A stretch of 11,984 nt of DNA. Source: Deinococcus sp. (GTDB lineage Bacteria; Deinococcota; Deinococci; Deinococcales; Deinococcaceae). The notes under the pieces are model-generated. The model ran no database searches, was not told the origin of the DNA, and worked only from the letters and a program-made list of their open reading frames with translations. The translations under genes were made by a program, and so were the position numbers. The stretch lies in NCBI GenBank assembly GCA_018260375.1, contig JAGLBF010000070.1:1-11984 (forward strand), written 5' to 3'. The stretch's first letter is position 1. The number at the start of each line of letters is the position of its first letter. This document shows positions 6,801-11,984 of this stretch, piece by piece.

Positions 6801-8197
6801 TATTCCCGTATTTCCCGCAGGCGTATGCCCAGATTGGGCAGATCAATTTCAGCGGGCTGTACCCGTATCTGTGCGCCGAGTGGGGCGGCGGTGCTCATCT
6901 GGCTGTCTAGTGCCAGCTCAGGAATCAGCACGGTGGCTACTGGCCCGCGCCGCTCAACCACCACCGCGTCCCATACCTTTTCAGGTTGCCGCGAGAGCAT
7001 CACCAGGGTGTAGTGGCGGCGGGTCTGGCGTTCCACATGGCGGGTGCCGCCCGCATTCATCTCAGCCTGCGCCACACGCGAGGCAATTTCTGCGCCACTC
7101 AGCCCCGCTTCACCCTTCAGGGCGGCGCGCAGTTGCTGGTGCACCACCAAGTCTAGGTAGCGGCGCATCGGGCTGGTGGCCTGCACATACGCGTCTAAGC
7201 CCATGCCGTGGTGCGGGGCGCTTACAGGCCGAAAGCGGGTGCGTGCCAGGGTTTTGCGCCGCGCCCAGTGGGCAGGCAGGTCGTCACCAGGTACGTCACG
7301 GGTGGGGGCGTCTTGAGTGGCGTACGGCAGCGAGATCTCCATATCTTCGGCATAAATCGCCGCCGCCCAGCCTGCCAATGTCATGCACTCCTGCACAATA
7401 AAACGGGTATCGGGTTTTTCTAGGGGCTTAACGGTAATCTGATCGCCTTCTAGTATCACGCGGGTTTCGGGCAGGTCAATGCTCAGCGCCCCCTCACGCT
7501 CGCGCTGCCGTTTAGAGGCTTGGGCCAGTTGGTGTAGCATGACCAACAGCTCATCGCCCGCTTCTAGCTGCTGTTGCCCTTTAAGGTAAGTGGTGCGCTC
7601 CACTTTGACCCGCGTGAGTTGAATGTCCACCGTGTCGGCATTCCACTCGTCATCAAAGTCAATGCTGATACTCAGCGCCGGCGACGTTTCCTGTAAGCCC
7701 AGGCCCAGTTGGTGCACGGCCGCGTCAGGCACCATGCTGTAGATGTGGTCGGGCAAATACAGGGTCGCGCCGCGCGCACGGGCCGCCAAATCAAGCTCGC
7801 TGTCTGGGGGAATGATGGCGGCAACGTCGGCAACATGTACCCACAGGCGGTAGCCGTCAGCGGTTTTTTGCAAGCTGATGGCGTCGTCTGGGTCCTGGCT
7901 ACTCTCATCGTCTATCGCCAGCGCACGCAGGTGCGTTAGGTCAAGACGGTCTTCATCTGGCAAGGCGGGGATGTCTAGGCTCAGGTCACTGAGGTTTATC
8001 CCCGCACGCTCGGCATAGGGCACACGCATCTCATTCCATAGGCCAGCGCGCAGCAGGTACTTGTGGGCAGCTTCAGGCGTTTCATTCAGCTTGGCCTCAC
8101 GCATCACCCGTGAGGTATCCGCCTTGCCGCGTGCCAGCAGTTCTACTTCGGTGCGCTGGGCAGGGGTAAGGGCAGCGGGGTCGGTAGGTACAGTCAT
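6800..8197 (-). CDS. RNase II-family 3'-5' exoribonuclease with winged-helix-like N-terminus
   Basis: The 465-residue enzyme degrades RNA from the 3' end. The RNB catalytic cluster is plain: I95-D96-D-E-S-S-Q-D102-P-D104-D105, spaced as D201/D207/D209/D210 in E. coli RNase II, and the later SPMRRYLDL motif supplies the conserved arginines. Residues 10-60 look like a helix-turn-helix rather than the two cold-shock domains of E. coli RNase II. This matches my recollection of the D. radiodurans enzyme DrII, which copes better with structured RNA. An S1-like barrel fills about 405-465. The start is the ATG at 8197: TATGCT lies 7 bases upstream, whereas the in-frame ATG at 8209 would overlap that box. 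The TAA stop uses one base of the adjacent repeat. It is divergent from tRNA-Leu. Confidence 0.92.
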   Translation of the reverse strand: MTVPTDPAALTPAQRTEVELLARGKADTSRVMREAKLNETPEAAHKYLLRAGLWNEMRVPYAERAGINLSDLSLDIPALPDEDRLDLTHLRALAIDDESSQDPDDAISLQKTADGYRLWVHVADVAAIIPPDSELDLAARARGATLYLPDHIYSMVPDAAVHQLGLGLQETSPALSISIDFDDEWNADTVDIQLTRVKVERTTYLKGQQQLEAGDELLVMLHQLAQASKRQREREGALSIDLPETRVILEGDQITVKPLEKPDTRFIVQECMTLAGWAAAIYAEDMEISLPYATQDAPTRDVPGDDLPAHWARRKTLARTRFRPVSAPHHGMGLDAYVQATSPMRRYLDLVVHQQLRAALKGEAGLSGAEIASRVAQAEMNAGGTRHVERQTRRHYTLVMLSRQPEKVWDAVVVERRGPVATVLIPELALDSQMSTAAPLGAQIRVQPAEIDLPNLGIRLREIRE

Positions 8198-8204
8198 GCT
8201 TACT

Positions 8205-8210
8205 AGCATA
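8205..8210 (-). promoter_or_regulatory. Leaderless -10 box (TATGCT)
   Basis: Reading leftward, TATGCT is followed by 7 bases and the ATG at 8197. This decides the start in favour of 8197 over 8209. No -35 match was found. Confidence 0.5.
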
Positions 8211-8333
8211 GCGTTAGGGCCGCCCTCAGCTTCTCAGAAAGGCTACTGTTGTGCTCAACGGCTTGACTGTCTAACGGGGGAGGACTGTCTCAAGAGAGTC
8301 ACTGTTACGCCTCCACCCTCGCGCAGGCGGCCG

Positions 8334-8359
8334 CGGCAAGGGTTCACGGCAAGGGCTCA
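8334..8359 (+). repeat. Adjacent 13-base direct repeat upstream of tRNA-Leu
   Basis: CGGCAAGGGTTCA is followed at once by CGGCAAGGGCTCA, with one difference in 13. A few bases on, TTGACAAC occurs twice in tandem (8365-8380). Confidence 0.6.
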
Positions 8360-8400
8360 GCATGTTGACAACTTGACAACACGGCTGACCAACGGAGCTC

Positions 8401-8430
8401 TTGACAATCCAACACTGTTTCGCCTACACT
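8401..8430 (+). promoter_or_regulatory. tRNA-Leu promoter (TTGACA-18-TACACT)
   Basis: A perfect -35 (8401-8406) and a good -10 (8425-8430) are separated by 18 bases, with the predicted start near 8437, a few bases before the mature tRNA at 8446. Two further TTGACA boxes at 8365 and 8373 have no matching -10. This is the strongest promoter in the window. Confidence 0.8.
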
Positions 8431-8445
8431 GGCTGAGCCTGAAAC

Positions 8446-8531
<86 letters not shown>

Positions 8532-8536
8532 AACAG

Positions 8537-8567
8537 AGCCTTCACAGTTATATGTGGGGGCTTTTTT
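8537..8567 (+). terminator. Intrinsic terminator of tRNA-Leu
   Basis: The 10-bp stem AGCCTTCACA/TGTGGGGGCT (two G-T pairs) has a 6-base loop and is followed by a run of six T. It begins five bases after the CCA end. Confidence 0.85.
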
Positions 8568-8590
8568 GTTATGCCGTTTTAGGTATACCC

Positions 8591-8610
8591 GAGCGCTCAG
8601 CAGTCCGTAT
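8591..8610. repeat. Leftover terminus of the dispersed element
   Basis: GAGCGCTCAGCAGTCCGTAT ends with the exact ten bases of a module A terminus, and GAGCG before it recalls reversed module A. The rest is missing. It lies between the tRNA terminator and the 3' end of the next gene. Confidence 0.5.
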
Positions 8611-8626
8611 GACCCCCTTCTTTTAC

Positions 8627-9070
8627 TTATTCTTTTACTAAAAACCCGTGCAAGGGGGCCTCAGTGACAAAGCTCAGCCAGTCGCCCAGCTGCACGTCTT
8701 TCAGCGGCTCAAAGCCAGACAGCACCAGCGGCATGCGGGCTTCGACCACCACTGTGCGGCGCGACTCTACAGCGATGACCTGGCCCACGCCCTCTAGCTG
8801 TGATACTCCGGGGCTGCTGAGTTGTGGGCGGCCTTGAGCCAGGGGCGCGTAGTGTTGCAAGGTGCCGTGTATCACCACCCAGGCCAGGCCGGGCTTGGCG
8901 GTATACGGCCCGGTGCGGTCAAAGAGGTAAAGCGGCAAGCCCCCGACCACGAACTCCATCAGTGGGCTGCCTTCGGGTTGGGGCCACAGTTCGCCGCGGG
9001 CGGCATGCGGGGCAAAGCGCGCCGCAAAGTCGTCGGGCGAAGTTTCTAGGGCGGGGGTGGCGACCAGCAT
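8627..9070 (-). CDS. Protein of unknown function (147 aa)
   Basis: I do not recognise the family. The product is 147 residues with no signal peptide or membrane segment. Residues 38-70 and 93-146 alternate strand-forming segments: GQVIAVESRRTVVVEA, MPLVLSGFEPL and VQLGDWLSFVTEAPLHGFLV. This suggests a small beta-barrel in the C-terminal half, but the similarity to OB/S1-like folds is only an impression. It is likely a real gene: TACACT lies 6 bases before the ATG (leaderless layout), codon use is like its neighbours, and the frame has no competing strand. It lies downstream of mqnP on the same strand, but a repeat copy separates the two and ends just upstream of its -10 region, so independent transcription is likely. 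Confidence 0.72.
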   Translation of the reverse strand: MLVATPALETSPDDFAARFAPHAARGELWPQPEGSPLMEFVVGGLPLYLFDRTGPYTAKPGLAWVVIHGTLQHYAPLAQGRPQLSSPGVSQLEGVGQVIAVESRRTVVVEARMPLVLSGFEPLKDVQLGDWLSFVTEAPLHGFLVKE

Positions 9071-9076
9071 GGCCCT

Positions 9077-9082
9077 AGTGTA
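9077..9082 (-). promoter_or_regulatory. Leaderless -10 box (TACACT)
   Basis: Reading leftward, TACACT is followed by 6 bases and the ATG at 9070. The -35 position (9100-9105) abuts the repeat copy that starts at 9106. Confidence 0.55.
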
Positions 9083-9105
9083 AAGCCTGACAAGCGCTCT
9101 GTATC

Positions 9106-9240
9106 ATACGGATTCCGATTGATTTGGCGTACTTCCAAATCAATGAGGGCGGATGCGAGTGGGAACAGCATACGGACTGTGCGGTATGGAACCGCAGGCG
9201 GCGCTTTTCCGACTGTGGTGGAATTTAGCGGATGACGTAT
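9106..9240 (-). repeat. Repeat-element copy 4, full length (135 bp), inverted-loop form
   Basis: It is read on the minus strand: module A (9240 back to 9169) then module B. The ATTGATT/AATCAAT block is 9118-9144, in the orientation of copy 2, and it shares copy 2's CCCTC flank. Its outer A terminus has drifted (ATACGTCATC), and CTAAATTCC replaces CTCCATTCC as in copy 5. The T at 9240 pairs with the last A of the mqnP TAA stop. Confidence 0.9.
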
Positions 9241-10154
9241 TACATAACCAGTGTACGCCAGGCAACATCAGCAATAACGCCCGCCAGCATGGTCAGGGCC
9301 AGCCACATATTGGCATCAAAAAAGGCAATGTTGGCTTTGGTGAGGTCACTAGGATTCACAATTCGGTGTTCGTAGAGCAAAATGCCGCCCATAACCAAAA
9401 CTGCCAGGTCATACCAAAAACTGGTGTGCAAGACTACGCCCAAAGCAACTAATAAGAGAAAGGTAATGGCGTGGCTTACAGCGGCAATACGCAGCGCTGC
9501 GGGGATACCAAAGCGGGCGGGGATACTTTTGATGTTGTTGGCACGGTCAAAATCATAATCCAGGGTGGCATAAATGGTATCTAGACCAATCATCCAGAAG
9601 ATGACGATGGCCCACAGTATCCATGCGCCTGCATCAAATCGCCCTGTGACGGCAATCCACCCGCCCGCTGCCGCTGCACCGTCAGTGATGCCCAGCCACA
9701 CATGACACAGCCAGGTGATGCGTTTCATGTAGGAGTACCCGATGAGAAACAGCAGCGCTAGGGGCATCAGCAGGGTGGGGAGTGGCCCGAGTTGCCACGC
9801 CGCAAAGCCCATAACCACCACGCTTACGGCGACCAGACCCCAGGCTTGAGCGGGCCGCACCTGACCCGCAGGGATTTCGCGGCCTGCAGTACGGGGATTG
9901 CGGGCATCGATGGCGCGGTCAATAACGCGGTTAGCCCCCATGGCCGCTGTACGCGCCCCCGCCATCGCCACCGTGACCCACAGCAGGGTAGACCAACCAG
10001 GCCAACCCGTACCGAGATGCTGCTGGGCTGCCAAAAACATCCCGGCGTAGGCAAAGGGCAGGGCAAAAACGGTGTGCTCAAACTTAACCAGGTTGAGGTA
10101 TGTCTTTAAACTTGGTCGTGGAGCAGGGGGCTGGGCAGCGGGGGGAGTCGTCAC
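9240..10154 (-). CDS. mqnP: UbiA-family polyprenyltransferase, probably MqnP (menaquinone synthesis)
   Basis: This is a membrane prenyltransferase of 304 residues, expected to attach a polyprenyl chain to an aromatic quinone precursor. Both Asp-rich metal/diphosphate motifs are present: N75-R-V-I-D79-R-A-I-D83 and D192-T-I-Y-A-T-L-D199-Y-D201-F-D203. The N-terminal LVKFEHTVFALPFAYAG (22-38) is typical of the UbiA/MqnP branch. About eight hydrophobic segments follow. I recall that Deinococcus makes menaquinone by the futalosine route, where the acceptor would be 1,4-dihydroxy-6-naphthoate, so MqnP is preferred over UbiA; the sequence alone does not prove this. It has a GTG start at 10154 with TACTAT 6 bases upstream (leaderless). 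The TAA stop shares a base with the adjoining repeat. Other mqn genes are not in the window. Confidence 0.85.
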   Translation of the reverse strand: MTTPPAAQPPAPRPSLKTYLNLVKFEHTVFALPFAYAGMFLAAQQHLGTGWPGWSTLLWVTVAMAGARTAAMGANRVIDRAIDARNPRTAGREIPAGQVRPAQAWGLVAVSVVVMGFAAWQLGPLPTLLMPLALLFLIGYSYMKRITWLCHVWLGITDGAAAAGGWIAVTGRFDAGAWILWAIVIFWMIGLDTIYATLDYDFDRANNIKSIPARFGIPAALRIAAVSHAITFLLLVALGVVLHTSFWYDLAVLVMGGILLYEHRIVNPSDLTKANIAFFDANMWLALTMLAGVIADVAWRTLVM

Positions 10155-10160
10155 AACGTG

Positions 10161-10166
10161 ATAGTA
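10161..10166 (-). promoter_or_regulatory. Leaderless -10 box (TACTAT)
   Basis: Reading leftward, TACTAT is followed by 6 bases and the mqnP GTG; an overlapping TATACT (10168-10163) leaves 8. The DNA upstream is A+T-rich and has no clear -35. Confidence 0.5.
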
Positions 10167-10404
10167 TAGAGCGTTGTAATAACGTGGGGTGTAATGTTGT
10201 GCATATTAACTGTGATTGATTATATGAGTAGATATACAGATTAAATATTAATAGATGAGCAAAAATTGGTAAGGGTCTCACTAACAGAAAAGGATATACC
10301 GGTGGAGCGCCGTGGTGGGTGCAACTTGTAGCATTTCTCCTGATGTTATGAACAAGAGCGTTTTTCGCACAAGGCGAGCCATTTGTTGCCTGGGTATTCC
10401 GATA

Positions 10405-10539
10405 ATACGGATTCCGCTAAATTCCACCACAGTCGGCAAGACACCGCCTGCGGCTCCATACCGCGAAACCCGTATGCTGTTCCCACTCGCGTCCGCTCGG
10501 ATTGATTCAGTGCAGTTCTGAATCAATCGGAATCCGTAT
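10405..10539 (+). repeat. Repeat-element copy 5, full length (135 bp), diverged
   Basis: Modules A and B are both present but changed: the left end is ATACGGATTCCG instead of ATACGGACTGCCG, the internal junction is GAAACCCGTAT, and the loop is CAGTGCAGTTCTG. The block 10501-10527 is in the copy 3 orientation with intact arms ATTGATT/AATCAAT. The two outer ends form a perfect 12-bp inverted repeat. Confidence 0.9.
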
Positions 10540-10629
10540 AAGGCGTTCGACATGATTGGTCTGCCTTGCTAGTGTATACATTTCAGGCATAGCTACAGTA
10601 CATCACCTTCTACAGACCACTATCAGTGT

Positions 10630-10878
10630 TTAATCCTTTACGGCAGTGATAAACTCGCGCACTTCAAAGGCCCAGGCTTTGGCCTCAGCGGGCCAGGCCA
10701 GTTCAGGCGGGGCCGTTTGCCAGCGGGTTTCTAGGAGCCAGAGCTGTTGTGCTGGTGCATACAGCAGCGCCGCATCGACAAAATCAGGGTAAAGGCGCAG
10801 GCCCTGGGCATACTCTGCCAGCTGTGCTTGCGCTGCACTGCCGCGTAGTTCTAGATAATGGATAAAAGTAGGGGGCAA
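10630..10878 (-). CDS. Small protein of unknown function (82 aa)
   Basis: The 82-residue product has no signal peptide or membrane segment. It is rich in Trp (five) and Ala. The order strand (6-13), helix (14-29), strand (36-52), helix/strand (60-79) is loosely like a small ferredoxin-like or ABM-type domain, but I do not recognise it. The start is TTG at 10878: GAGGTG lies 8 bases upstream, the clearest Shine-Dalgarno in the window, and an in-frame TGA lies just upstream, leaving no other start. That makes it differently expressed from the leaderless neighbours. It contains CTA before Glu twice, like the other genes here. An inverted repeat lies about 30 bases upstream. It is downstream of the CRP/FNR gene on the same strand with 160 bases between. 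Confidence 0.6.
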   Translation of the reverse strand: MPPTFIHYLELRGSAAQAQLAEYAQGLRLYPDFVDAALLYAPAQQLWLLETRWQTAPPELAWPAEAKAWAFEVREFITAVKD

Positions 10879-10909
10879 GGGGACTACACCTCAATAACGT
10901 GAAGTTGCG

Positions 10910-10929
10910 ATAAGATACCCTCATCTTAT
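10910..10929. promoter_or_regulatory. Inverted repeat, possible operator (ATAAGAT-N6-ATCTTAT)
   Basis: A perfect 7-bp inverted repeat with a 6-base spacer lies 32 bases before the TTG start of the 82-residue protein and after the CRP/FNR gene. Its size suits a dimeric regulator site, and its right half on the minus strand (TATCTT) could double as a -10 box. Function is inferred. Confidence 0.4.
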
Positions 10930-11038
10930 AGACAGGATGCAGGCGATCATACGAACGGTGACTTGAAACTTGTTAAAAACGCGGCAATATAGTTTAACAT
11001 CCAACTTTCTTTACAGTTCAGCCGTTTACCGGCATTTT

Positions 11039-11737
11039 CTAGCCGTTGCTCTCTTCGATATAACGTTTGAGCGCGTCCATTCGCACCACGATAGGCGTGC
11101 GTGGCCTGACAATGGCCCCCGTTTGCTTTAGTTTGCTCAGGCTGTGACTCACCGTCTCGCGGGTAGCCCCGACCATACGGGCGATGTCTTCTTGATTGAT
11201 TTTGAGGTTGAGCTCTACGCCCTGCGGGTGGGGCCGCCCAAATTCGCGCGCAAGGCGGTAAAGCAAGCTGGCAACGCGTTCGGGGGCGCTATAAGCGCTG
11301 ACTTCGGCCGACCAGCTTTGGGCCTCAAAGAGCCGGGCCACCATCAGCTGTATCAGCTTCATGGCAATGTCGGGTTTGGTTTCTAGCAGGGTCTGTAACT
11401 CGGCGCGGGGTAACACAATCAGGGTCGTCGGCTCTATGGCCTCGGCCTGCGACACGCGGCGCTCTTCGGGCTGCAAGAGCAACTCGCCAAAGATGTCGTG
11501 CTGACCCACCACGCTCAAAATGGCTTCTTTGCCGTTAGGAAATAATTTGCTGAGTTTGATCAGGCCTGAGTGCACAAAATAGAGCGCGTCGGCGGGGTCG
11601 TCCATGCGGTAAATGACTTCACCTGGCTGATAGTATTTATAGGGTGTGCTTGCAGCCAGTTTCTCTACCTCGGCCAATTCCATGTCAGCAAACAATTCTG
11701 TACGTTTAAGGTGCCACACCAGGCTGGGATAATTCAT
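11039..11737 (-). CDS. CRP/FNR-family transcription regulator
   Basis: The 232-residue protein has the full family layout. A cyclic-nucleotide-binding-like beta roll occupies about 14-125 (QPGEVIYRMDDPADALYFVHSGLIKL, then F83-G-E-L-L with R93/R94 and S96 downstream). A long dimerisation helix spans 122-145, and a winged helix 150-222. The helix-turn-helix is I180-N-Q-E-D-I-A-R-M-V-G-A-T-R-E-T-V-S-H-S-L-S-K-L-K, with recognition helix from T192. There are no Cys residues, so an FNR-type iron-sulfur cluster is excluded. The phosphate-binding GE and Arg resemble CRP, but spacing and the R-V-S in place of R-S leave cAMP binding open. Deinococcus has several such regulators, including DdrI; which one this is cannot be told. 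The start is the ATG at 11737, with no convincing Shine-Dalgarno or TANNNT box at the usual distance. Confidence 0.93.
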   Translation of the reverse strand: MNYPSLVWHLKRTELFADMELAEVEKLAASTPYKYYQPGEVIYRMDDPADALYFVHSGLIKLSKLFPNGKEAILSVVGQHDIFGELLLQPEERRVSQAEAIEPTTLIVLPRAELQTLLETKPDIAMKLIQLMVARLFEAQSWSAEVSAYSAPERVASLLYRLAREFGRPHPQGVELNLKINQEDIARMVGATRETVSHSLSKLKQTGAIVRPRTPIVVRMDALKRYIEESNG

Positions 11738-11934
11738 TCTTAACTAATGATAAAGCATTCAAGCGCCGTGATGCTATATCTAACGCGCCGTGTAGAGGGT
11801 GCTTGTTCAAACGCTTTGTGCTTGTAGGGCAAACAGCAGCTTTATGCCTATTTGATTATGGATTATCAAAAACTCTAGCGTTTCGGCGTACCCTCTGCAA
11901 CGTACTGTATGGGTCACTCTCTCGCTGCAGTCTC

Positions 11935-11984
11935 ATACGGACTGCCGCTCCATTCCACCACAGTCGGAAAAGCGCCGCCTGCGG
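11935..11984 (+). repeat. Repeat-element copy 6, cut by window end
   Basis: The first 50 bases of module A are identical to those of copy 2 except where that copy changes near the end (GCAG for GCGG), and are the exact reverse complement of bases 23-72. The remainder lies outside the window. Confidence 0.9.

Noticed and set aside
6619..7401. 260-codon plus-strand frame opposite RNase II
   Set aside because: It runs through a repeat and the antisense of a clearly real catalytic gene; rich in Arg, Ser and Pro as expected of a shadow frame.
10300..10550. Reading the regularly shaped repeats as a CRISPR array
   Set aside because: Copies are kilobases apart, over 130 bp long, and not separated by uniform spacers; no cas genes.
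11025..11037. GCCG-TTTAC-CGGC hairpin after the CRP/FNR stop as a terminator
   Set aside because: The stem is only four base pairs and no T-run follows on the minus strand.
11790..11904. Long-range inverted match (AGAGGGT/ACCCTCT) in the last spacer
   Set aside because: Seven bases over about 100 bases is expected by chance in a sequence of this size.

Overview
The window looks like chromosome from a Deinococcus-type bacterium, with a fairly high G+C by eye. Four things suggest this. Most genes have a TANNNT -10 box 6-7 bases before the start codon, the leaderless-mRNA layout known from Deinococcus. The RNase II has a winged-helix-like N-terminus, as recalled for the Deinococcus enzyme. A DR2231-type nucleotide pyrophosphohydrolase and a short HisG with HisZ are present. 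Intergenic spaces carry many copies of one small repeat, recalling the 'small noncoding repeats' of that genus. The assignment comes from motifs and memory, not from a search.

Layout: 1-72 repeat copy; 112-540 (+) MazG-like NTP pyrophosphohydrolase; 728-1207 (-) hotdog/DUF4442 protein; 1208-1552 a gene-free stretch; 1553-2725 (-) MalY/PatB-type C-S lyase; 2726-2985 a spacer with a small tandem repeat, a repeat relic and a homopyrimidine tract; 2986-4766 (-) hisZ-hisG, coupled by TAATG; 5052-5630 (+) Ig-like lipoprotein; 5659-5794 repeat; 5854-6465 (-) plsY; 6665-6800 repeat; 6800-8197 (-) RNase II; 8446-8531 (+) tRNA-Leu(CAG) with promoter and terminator; 8627-9070 (-) unknown protein; 9106-9240 repeat; 9240-10154 (-) UbiA-family prenyltransferase, probably MqnP of futalosine-type menaquinone synthesis; 10405-10539 repeat; 10630-10878 (-) small unknown protein; 11039-11737 (-) CRP/FNR regulator; 11935-11984 repeat cut by the window end.

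The genes are mostly unrelated single-gene housekeeping units: histidine synthesis (HisZ+HisG form one ATP phosphoribosyltransferase), sulfur amino acid metabolism, phospholipid synthesis (PlsY), quinone synthesis, RNA decay and nucleotide-pool cleaning. I see no phage, CRISPR, toxin-antitoxin or defence cluster.

The unexplained structure lies between the genes. A two-module element of about 136 bp, with ATACGGA/TCCGTAT ends, occurs in four complete and two edge-truncated copies, with several decayed relics. Its hairpin loop is inverted in some copies relative to others, and two copies supply the last base of a neighbouring stop codon. A second odd signal is that Leu before Asp/Glu is usually written CTA, producing many CTAG sites.
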